Positions 35,470-47,500 of a stretch of 64,000 bases of DNA are shown one piece after another. The position numbers and the translations under genes were made by a program. The stretch lies in contig NMRA01000443.1 in NCBI GenBank assembly GCA_002633005.1, positions 272,361 through 336,360 of the forward strand, read 5' to 3'. The stretch's first letter is position 1. Each line of letters opens with the position of its first letter. The notes under the pieces were generated by a model, which was not told the DNA's origin, did no database searches, and was given only the letters and a program-made list of their open reading frames with translations. The stretch comes from Phoronis australis (taxonomy: Eukaryota > Phoronida > Phoronidae).

Positions 35470-37885
35470 AGATACTTGGAAGCCTATCGTAAACCGAGGA
35501 ATTTAGTTACGAAAAGGAAACAAGTCAGCCTACGAACATATTTCTCAGACAGATGCAACGAAGGCCCCAACTACAAAAATTTCTGGATTACAATCAAACC
35601 TTTCCTCTCAAAAAAGCCATACAACCGACACTACGACCATAATTTCCCACGAAAATCAAATTATTTCCGACCAAACAAAAGTATGCTCAGTCTTCAATGA
35701 CTTTTTTCATCAACGTAGCCAAAGACTTAGGAAAATGAAAAACACCCCAGCCTCGGTGTTATTTCTCCTGTACATGCGCACACCCAGCCTAAAATATAGG
35801 GGGGCCCGAATTTCTCGTTATGGAGACCGTTTACTGAACAACAAGGACTAAAAAAAAACGAGGCCACTAGGTTCACGCTTACGAACTGTGCATCTGCGCC
35901 GATTTCCTGTGTCCGTAATTGTGGACTTTTGTGTCGTTTAGTCGGTCTTTTTTCACTTAGGCGGACCTTTTTGCCCAATCCGCCAATGAAAAGACGCAGA
36001 TGATTTTCATTTTCGAAAACATCTGCAAAATATGTATCGGATTACATTATCTCTCTAAGCTCCCATAAGCTATTGCTATCGATGACATATCGACCAAACT
36101 TCTTAAATGTGCCAAATCGGTTTTCTGTGCTAGTTTTTCTTGCCCACAAATACCCGACTGTCTCAAACAAGCTAGCGCGCGTTACCCTCATTCACAAGAA
36201 AAATGACCCTCTCTCCACTCTCAAACTATAGACCTGTCAGTATATTACCAATAATTTCAAAACTTTATTCAGTCATGGGTCCAGTCATTTTGAATCTAAT
36301 AATCTTTTTATGAATGACTACCTTGGTGCCTTCCGTGCTGGCTTTATAGTTGCAGCACCTTACTTCGCCTACCTGAAGACTGGCGAAAAGTCCTAGATGA
36401 ACTAAAATGCACTGCAGCAGTAGGCCTACCCATGGATCTCTCTGCCTTCCTCACTCCCTCCTGGTCTCTAAACGTATAAATTTGATGACAATTCCGCAAC
36501 CCGCCTTCTTGGGAATTATCTCTCAAACAGGAAACAACTAGTGAAACTAGGCCAGCACGTTCATCAGTGAATGGGACAAAGTCTACAAGTACCTCAAGGA
36601 TCCATCATGGGACCCCTTCTCTTCAATATCTTCATTCAATGACATCTTTTTTTGTGAAAACAATTACTCTGGTCAACTACGCAGATGACAACACCCTCTC
36701 TTTCTCGGCTGATAACAACCCATTCTCCGTTAACTAAAAGTCTAAGACGAGATAGCGAATTACTCATCAAGTGGTTCGGTGTCAGTGGCATGCAAGCAAA
36801 TCCTGACAAATTCCAAGCAGTCCGCAAAGGGCCGCAGTGTAACAAAATGAACACATTTTGTAAATCCCTTTCCACTGGAAACTGCCAAACACCTTGTGAA
36901 CCGAAAGTTAAACTCCTCGGAATGAGTCATCGATACCAATCTAACTCTGACTCCCATATTGTTTTCGGACATTTGCAACGGAAAAGCCTCACGGCAAATA
37001 ACTGTTCTAAAAAGAATTGGACACCACCTTACGATAAACGGCAGACTTGCTATTTTTCACTCCTTCTTCCTTTCAAATTTCAAATCTACTGTCTCGTCTC
37101 ATGGCATTTTTGCTCCAAAGAAAATACACTCAAACTGGAAAAAAATCACTTCAGAGCCAGCTCAGTCACCGACTTCGACTTAGGCCTAGTGCAACAGAAG
37201 TATTTAAAACCCTTTCATGCACCTACGACACTGTCAAAGACTGAAGCAAGAAAACTTTTACTCTTTCTTCTACAACAGCCCGTTTCAGATATTCCTCAAG
37301 TTAAATCTGTCAAATACGGTAAAAATCTTTTGGCTTCGAGGCCGCACGGGTCTTGGCTGGAACAGGCAACCGAATTTCAGTTTGCGCACGTGAGAGCCAG
37401 GTGTTTTCCGTGGACTGACCTGGACCGGCACCGAACACAGCTGCTGACTTTGAAAACACTCCAGGTTATGTTGTAATTAGTGTATACCATCGTTTCTGTA
37501 CAGTTGTGATTTATCTAGATTGTAATACATGTCGGCCTACCTATTCGGTTATATTCATTATTTTTGTGGGTCTCTAGTTTGAGTGATTATGACCACTTAA
37601 CTTACACTTTATGTCTCTGTGCACGGGCGGTGCAGCACCGAAAAACTGGGGGAGCTGAAGCCCCCTCAGCCCCCCCTGGTGGTGCACCGCCTATAGACCA
37701 TGTGCGGCCGGCAGACCGTAGTAGCCGCCAGTTGGGGGCAGCCCCACTGCAGTACGAGTCATGTGAGTGCGCCGGCCCATGTTCCATTTTCACATGTTTC
37801 TGTTAAATTTCAAGTCGTAGAAATGGCCCAACCAGCTAATGTGAATCTGTTCTTTGAATCAGGTAAAATAAAGATTCCTTGATTC
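35470..37885 (+). mobile_element. Degenerate CR1/L2-like LINE with reverse transcriptase remnants
   Basis: Broken frames recall a non-LTR reverse transcriptase: YKNFWITIKPFLS near 35575, VCSVFNDFF near 35680, AIAIDDISTKLLKCA near 36070-36120, and the catalytic YADD at 36678-36689. The longest open stretch (36685-37476) covers the end of the RT domain and beyond. Stops and frameshifts show it is dead. The 3' end near 37865-37885 has aataaag followed by ttgattcctgattc, a short tail repeat usual in this LINE group. It is 5' truncated and interrupted by a MITE at about 35774-36000. Confidence 0.8.
35774..36000. mobile_element. MITE nested inside the LINE
   Basis: It starts atgcgcacacccagcctaaa and contains aggcggacctttttgccc, both shared with the copy at 50751-50974. 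LINE coding similarity stops just before it and resumes after it (about 36060), so it inserted after the LINE. Its right inverted end is not clear. Confidence 0.65.
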
Positions 37886-37904
37886 CTGATTCTAACTGGC
37901 CCGA

Positions 37905-38091
37905 CTATGACTACGGCCGGTGACTCTCCGAGTCGGCCCGGCCGGCGGCGAGAGACCAAGGCGGTGCGGGTCACTCATGTGCGCTGGGTTGCCTATGACT
38001 TGGCACTCAGAGGTTTTCCTTTCAAGGAGTAAAAGCTGTGGACGGCGACGGGAAGAATGAGTTTGTGACGTACCACCCGGTTCACCGCTCG
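37905..38091 (+). other. GC-rich unrecognised stretch ending at an N
   Basis: The stretch is GC-rich and open in two frames, reading in part VTHVRWVAYDLALRGF or, after an acceptor-like cactcag, AVDGDGKNEFVTYHP. It ends abruptly at the N (38092), and the other side of the N is a repeat. I could not assign it to a family. It could be a broken exon, a pseudogene piece or misjoined sequence. Confidence 0.3.
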
Positions 38092-38092
38092 N

Positions 38093-38345
38093 AAATGCGC
38101 GCGCTCAGCCTAAAATGTGGGGACGCAGAGGCCTCAAATGTTTGGAGTTACGGACCTGTTGACTACTAAAAAAATCCGGGGTTTGTTCAGTTTGCTCCAG
38201 CCAGGGCCTAAGTATTACTGAGTTGTTTATTCACTCCGGCGACGAGTCCCTGCTTGCGCGCAACCGAACTCCCAAATGGTATCTAGTAGAATTTTAGGGG
38301 GGCGCCATCGCCGCCCTTGCCCCCGCCCCCTCTAAATCCGCCACT
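38093..38345. mobile_element. MITE-like copy of the TGCGCGCGC-CAG family
   Basis: It starts aatgcgcgcgctcagcctaaa and ends with ccccctctaaatccgccac. The same layout, including ccaaatggtatct-tggaattttaggg, is found at 61561-61806. It lies about 170 bases upstream of the TBC1D25 start codon. Confidence 0.65.
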
Positions 38346-38518
38346 GGTTGCCGAATGTCACGAGCGTCAAAAGTCATCGAGATGCGTCTGCCATGAAGCT
38401 GACCGAGGCTGTCCAACAAAAGAGCATCGATTATCGATTTGACAAAAAGACCTGCGCAGACTACGAACCGGAAGATGACGTAGGGTGAAGTCTGCAAAGC
38501 TCAAAGAAATGTTTCGTG

Positions 38519-38563
38519 ATGTTTGCCTTCGAAAGCAGAGAAGTTGTCCGTGTTAAAGTTAAG
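38519..38563 (+). CDS. TBC1D25: TBC1D25 exon 1 (15 codons)
   Basis: It reads MFAFESREVVRVKVK, then the donor gtagat. REVVRV(R/K)VK followed by KC in exon 2 is the vertebrate TBC1D25 pattern. An in-frame TGA lies eleven codons upstream and this is the first ATG after it. Vertebrate proteins have a longer acidic/Ala-rich leader that is absent here. Confidence 0.85.
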
Positions 38564-41500
38564 GTAGATGCAGTGACTTTATAACAGTGCATGTCTAGGT
38601 GTTTATTTTCGAATTATCTTGCTGATTAATGAAACTTGGTGCTCAAAAATTCCAGTTTGTTGTGCGTATCCATTCGATTCAGTAGTATTTGGGACAGTCT
38701 CACTCACTTACTCGTTACTGACTTACTGACCAGCTGACAGTACGACTTAAAGCGCTGCTCAAAGGCAATGCCCGAAACAGCTGCAGACTGTCAGAGTCAT
38801 GGAAGCTAATTTCAATTCTCTCCGAGCTTTCAAAATATAGTTCATCATTAGTAATGAAAGGAATACTAATTGTACACCACTGAGCAAGAGATATAAAGAT
38901 GTGCTGGAATTACAGTTATTCCGCGGAATTCTGGCGAGGACAAGGTGTGCAATATTGCCAGTACGTGATTTGCATGTCGATCACTGTGATTTGATGCAGC
39001 TTGACCCTCGATCGGGGTCATTCATTGTCTGAGTTTGCACTCGACTGAGGCTTACCAGTAGTAGTACTAAGTCACATGCAATCAGTGTATCTGGTAATTG
39101 TTTATACGATGATGTCATCATCGTTTGATGACATTGATCTACGCACATGATTTTGGTATCGGTGGATTCCTCGCAATGTTCACTTCTAACAATACATGAA
39201 AATGTCATCTACCCCATTCTCTTAGTATTTTTTTGTCAAAATTTTGCTCACACTATTTCCCCATAGTGATTATTACCGCCATGTTGAATGGGAGGAGTCA
39301 CCTGGTGCCCAAAAACTGAACTAATCTACCGACACCTATAATCTGGTGAGTGTTGCTGGAAGTGACCGAGACCCCTTCATCCCTGGGAGCCGAGTTACAG
39401 ACCCACGTGTTTGTATTCCTATGGTGATCCTGGTACACATCCACTAACTAACAAGAATCCGCAAAAAAGGGTTGTTTTTGAGATCCAAATTCATCGAAAG
39501 GGTATCACTTCAACCAATTTTGTGAAAAAGTGGTCAGATGATCACAGTTCTAAAAGTTCTTGGAAAACGGTGAAATGCTGTCCCTTTTTGCTCCATGTTA
39601 TATCAGGAAAACTTTAAGGGGAATCTCGTGGGCAAACACCATTCAGAATTGATGATACTGTTTCATCCATTAGCAACAGGTGTCACTGTAATCTTGACTT
39701 GAGCAAACATGGCGGAGTCAACTGGGAAATAGTGCTTACAGAAATTCGACGATAACATAGTGAGGAAATGTTAGGGGACACATTCATATATTTTTGAATG
39801 AGAACTATTAGTGGAATCAAATGAAACCAAAATTGTGTGTGTAGGTTAATGTCGTCATTTTGTTAACAATTACCCACTCCTTTAGTCACATCCATTGCAA
39901 GTGGACCAGTATTTGTAACAGTGTATTTGTGCACACCAAACAACCAGCTGATGGTGAAAACCAGTCTGAATACAGAAGCCATTTTACATCAGTAAGCGTC
40001 AGATTTTGCACCCCGATTGCATCCTACACTGTCTATTGTGCAAAACCCATATGCTTTACTGTATTAAGAGTAGCAATATACGATTTCACCAGAAAGCAGA
40101 AAATTAACTATTAATTTCAAAAATTTTATTGTGACAGGTCCCAAACCCTCCACTCGCCATATTAACTCCAACTCCTGCCCTCTGTTGTGGAGGTAGAGAT
40201 CTATAGAAATAACTGGTGTAAATATTGACCTTGCGAAACAAAGTTAAAGGTTATAAATATGTGGTGGAGGTGATGTATGTATCTCAAGCCAATCTACAGT
40301 TGTGGGATTGAGCCATGTGCTCAGGGGAAAGATAATGAAATTGCAGTGTTATCTTGGAGTCATATGTTTCAGCCAATCAGAATTTACACAGATGAAGAGA
40401 TGCTTCTACTTTATAGAGTGGCGGAAACTATATCATTAGTGTGTCTGTCTTGATAAGTTCATCGGTAATACTTTATCGTGTAAATTCTGGTCCTGTGAAT
40501 AAATTGAGCAATGTATTTACTCCACCTTTCATATTTTGACAGAAGTGTGATGGATTCATGCAGCCAGAAGTCAAGAAGTTTTGTCTGGACCCACAGATTA
40601 CGTCCTTTGAGATGCTGCAACATTTGCTGACAAAAGCATTTGAAATAAAAGGGTAAGGCCATCAGTTGTACATCTGGTAGGCAACAGTGGTGTTATAAGT
40701 ACAAGCAGGGATACAGTGCTGATTGGAAATAGCTCAAGACTCAGCCAGACCTAGGGTGATCCTCAACCGGACTGAGGACAGGCTTCGTCTGGAGGTGCTC
40801 TGAACTCGGTTGCATTGAGACTCAACTTGAGAATGGCCTTGGCTGGACCTCGGATGGACTGCAGTTACTGAGGCCTTTAATGTTCTGGGGGGTTACTCCT
40901 GTATACGCTACCACTGACTACTGAATCAACACTAATGCCTCGACTTGCTGGCAGGTTTCTGTCAAGGTGGTGCTTTTGATGCCTAATGTTATTTAGTTAC
41001 ATTGAAAGCAAGAAGTTTCGGGGGAGGGGTTAAGTCAGATGTGTCGTTTGACAACGGGGAGGGTTGCAGAATTGATGGCAAAAGGGTGAAGGACAGGCTG
41101 TGAGTGGCACGAACATTGCATGTACTAGTCTATGGTCACAATATTACGGTAGTTACGCTGATCTCATTTGATCCAGTGGTGCTTATCTAACTTGTCGAGG
41201 GACAACAAAGTAATAACAAATGATTTGTCTCTACTGAATGAGAGTAACACAGAACCTTTTAAAAACTGCAGTTTTCCGACCGCTTAAACATGTAAATGAA
41301 AAGTTCCGTCCAAAAAATCAGGCCGGCAGTCTCATCCTATTGGACAACACTACCTCAATTCACTGACCCTGTTCGCTTGAATTGAAAAGTGAGAATTGTT
41401 GGAAGGCATTGCGATTAATTATTGATAGGGTGAAAAGTTTAGTATTAAAGGCTATTTATATCCACCTAGTCATTGCGCTAAGTTCAATATATACATATGG

Positions 41501-44500
41501 TGAGTTTGCAGTAAAACGCTAGGCCGATTTTCATTGTTTAAGATTACTTCATCTTTTCATGGCATTCTGTGGCATATCTCAAGAATACTGGAAAATGGAA
41601 TAGGCCTTGGCGTGCAGGTGGGCTTTTATGATCAGCAAGTTAATGTTTTGCTCCATGCCATGGATAAGGGACAATAGCTTGCATCTGGCTGTCTCCCAAG
41701 TCATTGTTTGGCTATACTGTGTTTCATTTCACTTTAGTTTCCATCCAATACTACAGAAGTTTTGTATTTGTTATTAATCTTCCTGGGAATTACTAATGCA
41801 CTAAATACTAAATGCTTGGCCATATAAAATTACCTAACCATTTTACAAACTGAAATTAGAGAAATGACAACTGAATACATTGAGCTAGATGAATGACAAT
41901 CATGAAAATACGCACCATTATCAAATAGTGCGATAAGATCACGAAAATCATAAAACTCAAGAGTGAGAATACAATGTCAAGCTAATAAAATATATTCTTA
42001 AACCAGCATTAAAAACTAATCACCATTCTTTCTTATAAAACTAAAAATTTGTCTTAAAGTAGAACTGTTCTGGGTTAAAAGTAGAAATACTTGGAATGGT
42101 GCAAATCGACATGACGGCGTTCTGTCCAGGAACTTTTACAGACGTGAGGGGTGCTGAACGTGTGTTAACATCTGGCTCCTTTGTTAACTGCCCAGCACAG
42201 TCGTTTGTCGCCTATGACAACAAGCAGGCCAATTATCTCCCAGGCTTCAAAGGGTTACTGAAACCTGGCAGAATGGATTGTCTTAACTTCTGTTGTATTT
42301 GGGCGATTTTGGTGATTCAAAAACTAAACATGATCAGCATTTGACAAGGAATTCAGAAATGCTATTGGTTTATGTTCAAATATGTTGTAACTTAACTTTC
42401 ATTTTTAGCAGCTCAACCCAGTCAGGTTAGATATGATCTGATCTGAGACTAGAGCAATTATTGAACAAACGATAGCTGGCCCTCCAACCCTAAATGCCAG
42501 AATGGAGTTAATCAGTCGTGTAAGATATTGGCTACAGGGGTGATCTTCCCAACTTGTTGTTGGGCTATAGAATTGAACAAGTTGGGAGCAATGGGAAAAC
42601 ACCATAACGGTGAGGAAGAGTGTTCAACAGAGCTGGTGCAGCAACCACGAAAGGCACAACGATCATAAGTTTTTGTGTTGGAGCATGGGTCTATCTTCAA
42701 TGGAACCAACTGTCTACAAGGCTCCTAAATGCACACAAGTTAATCTTAATTGTTAGGCCCACTATTGAAATTTTCTTGGTATGGTGTTGTAGGTTATTCT
42801 ATCATGAATGTTCACTTTCCACACTAATCCTTTAGTGGCTCACCCAACCTATACTATTGTATAGGGCCCTTTCACTACATGCTCATTTACTTGCTGTTTA
42901 CAAACATTGTGCCAGCTATAGTGTAAACCTGACTGTCATTTGATCAATATTGCTTTTGTTGTTGTTGACAAGATCCATGGCCTGGTTTCTTTGATGTAAC
43001 TTTTGCTCTTGATGACCTTGCCTACTATAACATGTACATGTATGTAGTGACCCAGCTTTACCACAAGAAGACTCTCAGGTGGCTATGAACCTTAAAAATT
43101 CCAGATTTCTGTTACTGTATGGTGTGAAGGAGGACGGCTTAAGATCTGACCGGCTTTATAATATTTGATAAGTTCTCTCAAACTCTACATGCACGTCTCC
43201 CTATTTATTATAGGCCACGATTTTTTTAAAACAGAAAACATTGCTTACCTACAATGTATCTTGCGCCGGGTATTCACTGGTAATCATTTGTCATATGCTT
43301 ACGTCCACCCACTCCCAATGGTCACATGGCTTTGCTGTTTTTGACAGTGCTTGCCATCACAAATGACAAGGACCTCTTCATCTCCTCAGATGAAAATTAG
43401 ATTGCCAACTTCACTAGGCAGCCAAGAGTTGCCATATTGGGACGACGATGATGTACTAGAAAATGACATGTAAAAAATCCAAACAAAGGGGGCGTGGCAG
43501 GGTCTCATTTCGCATACATTACACACTACACGTTGAGTGATTTTTTAATGTGAAGAATCCAGCAAATACATGAATTAATTGAAACGGAATTCTTATACTG
43601 CCAAAAAATAATTATTAGAATAAAATATCAACAAATAGTAACCAGTCACTGCCTCCTGTAGGCAAATACATGCAGTGACCCCTGTCAGTAACTCGGATGG
43701 CATTGAAGTTAAGTGTTTCCATTGTAACAAAGCATTGATGCATCGCTGTTAATTACACCTCTTTCCTTTGGAGTTAACTTGCATTGTTAACTTCCATTCA
43801 AGACAAATGTTAAGTGTTCCCGTTGACTGAAGCTTTGGCAACACCTGTGGTAAAGGCTTTTTAAAGTGGTATAAGTTCTATACATCATATTACTGTGCTT
43901 GGCAATTTCATTATATAGAAAGAGTAGCAATTTACTGTTTGTGTTGCCGTAGCAACCTGTCCAAGTCATTGACTTGAAAATTGATAAAATCAAAATTTGC
44001 TGCACACAGAGCCACAGAAGTATTAATTGAATTCCACTCCATTACAGTGTACTTTTGTATCATAAGAATGTTGTAATTAACGATTTTGCTGTAAATGACT
44101 TAAAATGTTAATGGTTACGTGTATGTGAAAGTAGAGAAGTCATGTGACAACATGCATGCGTACTCTGCAAGAATTTAGAAATTTCTTGGAATTAAATTTA
44201 CCATTCTGGACATATTGAAACATTTTTTCGCACCTGTGCTTATTCTTCACTTATTTCACTCAAAAATAATTGACATCTTTCAGAGGTTGGATATCTTGCT
44301 GTAAATATATGGCTTAATGGCACCTGCACAGTACAAACCAAGCTAATTATAGGCCAATATCTCTTTAATCTTTATTTCTGCTGAGATTTTTATTTAAAAA
44401 ATTCACTTGTCTCTCATATTGTGCTAAATAAGCGTAGAATTGCTGTGCATAGTAAGCCTACCTTTATACATATGTTCGTACGTACATACATACAAAGTAC

Positions 44501-47500
44501 AGGGGTTGAGATGGTTTATTTACAACTAAATGATTTGAGTGCATGATCAGCTTGTAACATAACAACTAACTCCCATTTATTTCATATTTCAAATGGTACC
44601 TGTTTTCAGAAGTCTTTCTTTTGTTAATCGCCAGGCTCAATCTTTTCTCCATTGTCACAACGCAAATGGCATTTATCTACCACACTGAATGAATACATTA
44701 ATGTAAACACACATCGACTCTAAACTGTTGTCAACAAATAAAAACCCATTGCAGCATTTTGGCCAATTTTTACTGTATTGTTTCTGGGAAAAAAGACTCC
44801 AACACTAACTTTTCACAAGGAATTCAATTTCAGAAGCTAAATGTGTTAAAAAATACCAATTTCTGTCCTTGACTTTTCAGTTTATTTCAGCTAGTATTTT
44901 ATTGCCGTGAAGACATCGCAAATGCGTTAATTGATCTGTACAACACTGTAGGAGCTTAGATCAACTTTCGTGATATCAGGTATGGACAGCCACACCGGTT
45001 TCCCAGGTTGATGTATTGTCCAGCAACAAGATACCACTCAACTGGTGGTTTCCCAATGGTATTTTATGCTGTGATAAACTTAAAGGAGAATGCCACCCGA
45101 TTTTAATTAGTCTTTTTTACAGTCTTTATCGGTCTATATCCACATCACCTCTTATACAGTCGACCTCACCTAGCCGAGAGGTGTCATGTTAACCTGTGAA
45201 GAAGGTAAGAAATGGCGCAGTGATGTCAGTGGTTCATCTGCAGAGTGAATGCCGTTATATTGCGGTGCATCGTTCCCGCTTGTCCGAACTATGAAGTTGC
45301 GAAGAAAGCGGGTGTATCGTTTTTTCGACTTCCTCGAGAGCCCAAAGTGCTCAGGAAGTGCCTCGCGATAGTGAAGTATGAAAAGTACGCTGTTAATAGC
45401 AAATATGAGGCCGTGAAACACCTCCCTGTCTGTGGCCGGCATTTCATCGACAGTGATTTCTTTGACAAATTCCGGCTTACCAAGAAACTATCCATACGTT
45501 CCGTTGCCTGTGCATGTTTATGGCACATCTCATATTGTGTCTTGATCTGTTTCCGGTTTGAACTGATAGCCGAACTCTGTAGCCTAGTACGGTACGTTCA
45601 AATACCTATAAATTCATTACAGTGAAATAAAACAACTTATTTGTCCAAGAACTCTATGTATTTGTAAGGGGTTAACATCGAATTTTGATGATTTATTAAT
45701 GTAAAACGATGAATTCAAGCGATAAATTGACACCAGTAAGCGTGTTGTCAGTGAACGGCTGAACAGACTGTGTTCGAACCGATTACGTCATCGGTTAATT
45801 TCAACACTGCCGTCTGTCGTTAGGTGTCAGGTAAAAGAGCTGTACTTGCTGTTATCGAGAGGAACTACTCATCTAAATTGATACAAAATAGGTTGTTTTT
45901 TGGGTGGCATTCTCCTTTAAGGTATCAACAGGTGGTACTGCTGCAAAAGTTATATAAGCACACTAAACAATGATATGGCCGTTAGAGGAGCACACCTGTT
46001 ACTATGCCTGGTTATTGCTTACACTTTCAGTCACCATTTCATACACAGATGATTTTGATTGTGAGAAAATACTTCACATTGCTGGGTTTATTTTACAAAA
46101 ACGTGGACGTGGGTCAATTGATTCATGAAGCCCAAATCTATGGGCTAGTTCAGAGGGGCCATAGGTGTGCAGGTGACTTGTTCCTGCATTGGCATCTGTT
46201 GGATAGTGCTTTAATAAATGTGGTGCAGTAAAGCACTCTTTGAATAGGTTTTAGTAATGCTAGATATATTGAGCTATCCAGATAGTTCCAGCAATGAACC
46301 GTTTGGACATGTCAATCAAGCCAACAGTTCAGACAAGTCAATCAAGCTAATAATTACAGCCAATCCTTGTGTGAGAACATGCAAACAAATTGATAGTCTC
46401 CCATCTTTTTGTCCCTAAACACTGGCTGCTAATGACAGTGTAAAGCTGGTTTTATGCAACCTTTGCCTACTTGTAATGTAAAGCGCATATACCGGTATAT
46501 GTAGTACGAAACGAAGGTGATTTTCTGAACTTATTTCTGGATAAATAAGCACGAGGTGAAAAGAATTCACCTTGATGCATTTCATAAGTGTTTTTATTTA
46601 CCTTAATTTCTTTATTAATTTAGTATCAAATTGTGTAGTGACCCTAGACCACCAGGGGATTCTGAAAAACTTTCAGTTGTAGTCAAATTGTGTGTTGGTG
46701 TTTTTCCCATTATCATTTATGCTATGGCATGGCTTACCAGAGCACCTTGTCTTGTTACAGAATGCAACAGAATGTTACATAACTACTGGTGCTCCTTTGA
46801 ATTGATCAGACATCTGTGATTTAGCTTGACATGTCAATGGACTGATGTAATTAATGAATGGACTGGAGGGATTAACATCTTGGATACACCATCCACTACA
46901 TGTAGTTTGTTTGCTTCCCCATGACCCATGTTGATAGTTGCCGCAAAATGTGATGAAAAACAACGTAAAGAATGTTGCTGTATGCTTGCAAAGGACTCTG
47001 GCTTTTGCCTTATTGACCGTCGCACCAGTAAATATGTTGGGCATGGCTTGAGTGTGTTTGTCGGAACCATCCATACTTGAGCTCAAAAACTCAATTTAAT
47101 CACTCATATGGGCTCTTCAAATGATATGTGAAGCAGCCTTTCTATGCCATGTGGCTTCACTGCAGGAACACTGAACAAAGGTTGAATGACCAGAAGGTTG
47201 AATGACCGAAAGTTGTCGATTGAATAGGAGTTTGAATATAGACCACCATATAAAAATTTGCCAAGATGTAATCAAAGTTAAGTCAAAAAGCCTAATGGTT
47301 CCTGTTTATGTCATTGGTGTGCTCAGAGTGATGTTCTAAACATGTCATAAGAACCAAATCCACATATGTTACCAAGGAAGGCAGTCTTGATTGAAATCTG
47401 CCAACGGCATGAGGTGCACTTCAAAATGACCCCTGCATTGGTGTTGCATTCAAAAAGAAGAAACCGTTGTCGTAAACTCAATGCTTCCAATTATTGAAGA

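Noticed and set aside
45170-45528. Minus-strand ORFs opposite the THAP domain
   Set aside because: They are antisense shadows; the plus-strand frame has the THAP ligands and spacing.
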